This document shows positions 38,206 through 38,228 of a stretch of 38,228 bases of DNA, in pieces (position 1 is the first letter of the stretch; each line of letters opens with the position of its first letter). A program made the translations under genes and the position numbers. This stretch comes from a virus, in IMG/VR virus record IMGVR_UViG_3300034198_020126, positions 1 to 38,228 of that record; one strand, written 5' to 3'. Under the pieces are notes generated by a model. It ran no database searches. It saw only the letters and a program-made list of their open reading frames with translations, and had not been told where the DNA came from.

Positions 38206-38228
38206 AGATCGGAAGTGCGTCGTGAAGG
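38206..38228. other. Likely sequencing-adapter remnant at contig end
   Basis: The final 23 bases begin AGATCGGAAG and continue GCGTCGTG with single substitutions at two positions relative to the standard Illumina TruSeq read-2-side adapter (21 of 23 identical by eye). This suggests the window ends at an untrimmed contig edge and not at a natural boundary. Confidence 0.75.

Noticed and set aside
1-38228. tRNA or rRNA genes
   Set aside because: No cloverleaf with TTCRA-type arms or rRNA segments were recognised by reading; a covariance-model search was not possible.

Overview
The window is best read as one complete Mu-like transposable phage of about 37.9 kb with short flanks, probably a contig from a virome or a lysogen metagenome. 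The transposase/ATPase pair, Gam-like protein, Mu I-like protease, DUF935-type portal and gp28-type terminase place it among transposable tailed phages. A tape-measure-like protein is present and no sheath protein is visible, so a siphovirus-like tail is likely. GC is high. Most starts have pyrimidine-rich or CAACACC-type leaders rather than Shine-Dalgarno sequences, and many structural proteins carry Sec-like N-termini. Together these suggest a Gram-negative host, perhaps Verrucomicrobiota, but that assignment is inference.

Layout. A 19-bp perfect inverted repeat marks the ends (157-175 and 38053-38071). Everything on the left arm, 180-23042, reads leftward. From the centre outward it holds a holin-like lipoprotein, a gp25-like membrane coiled coil, two small winged-helix-like proteins, a small terminase-like protein, the large terminase, the portal, the protease/scaffold, a decoration protein, the major capsid, connectors, tail proteins, fibres, the tape measure and a final tail protein that stops 5 bp from the left repeat. 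The right arm, 28012-38051, reads rightward: a ribbon-helix-helix regulator, small proteins, an HTH protein, Gam, a DnaA-domain-IV protein, a DUF3102-like protein, then the MuA-like transposase and MuB-like ATPase, whose stop is 1 bp from the right repeat.

The centre, 23043-28011, is accessory and the most unusual part. A lysozyme gene is followed by two consecutive structures that look like true integron gene cassettes. Each is bounded by an attC-like folded site, and each cassette start is exactly complementary (11 bp and 10 bp) to the R'' box at its own far end. Directly after them lies an IntI-type integrase with the extra integron-integrase segment and all catalytic residues. A mobile integron module inside a transposable phage is the main candidate for a new system here. 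Next come three leftward genes, ending in an RHH repressor that diverges from the early operon across an operator-rich promoter region.

Other notable features: the portal protein is fused at its C-terminus to a complete type IB topoisomerase catalytic domain (R554, K591, R646, N691, Y700). The transposase has Glu in place of the second catalytic Asp, and the MuB-like ATPase has a degenerate Walker B. Intergenic gaps are filled with dispersed repeat families: GTGGAAA/TTTCCAC runs, GCTGATAG arrays including a 31-bp exact inverted pair 20 kb apart, and a GCGGGCA hairpin. The last 23 bases resemble an Illumina adapter, which suggests the right edge is a contig end.
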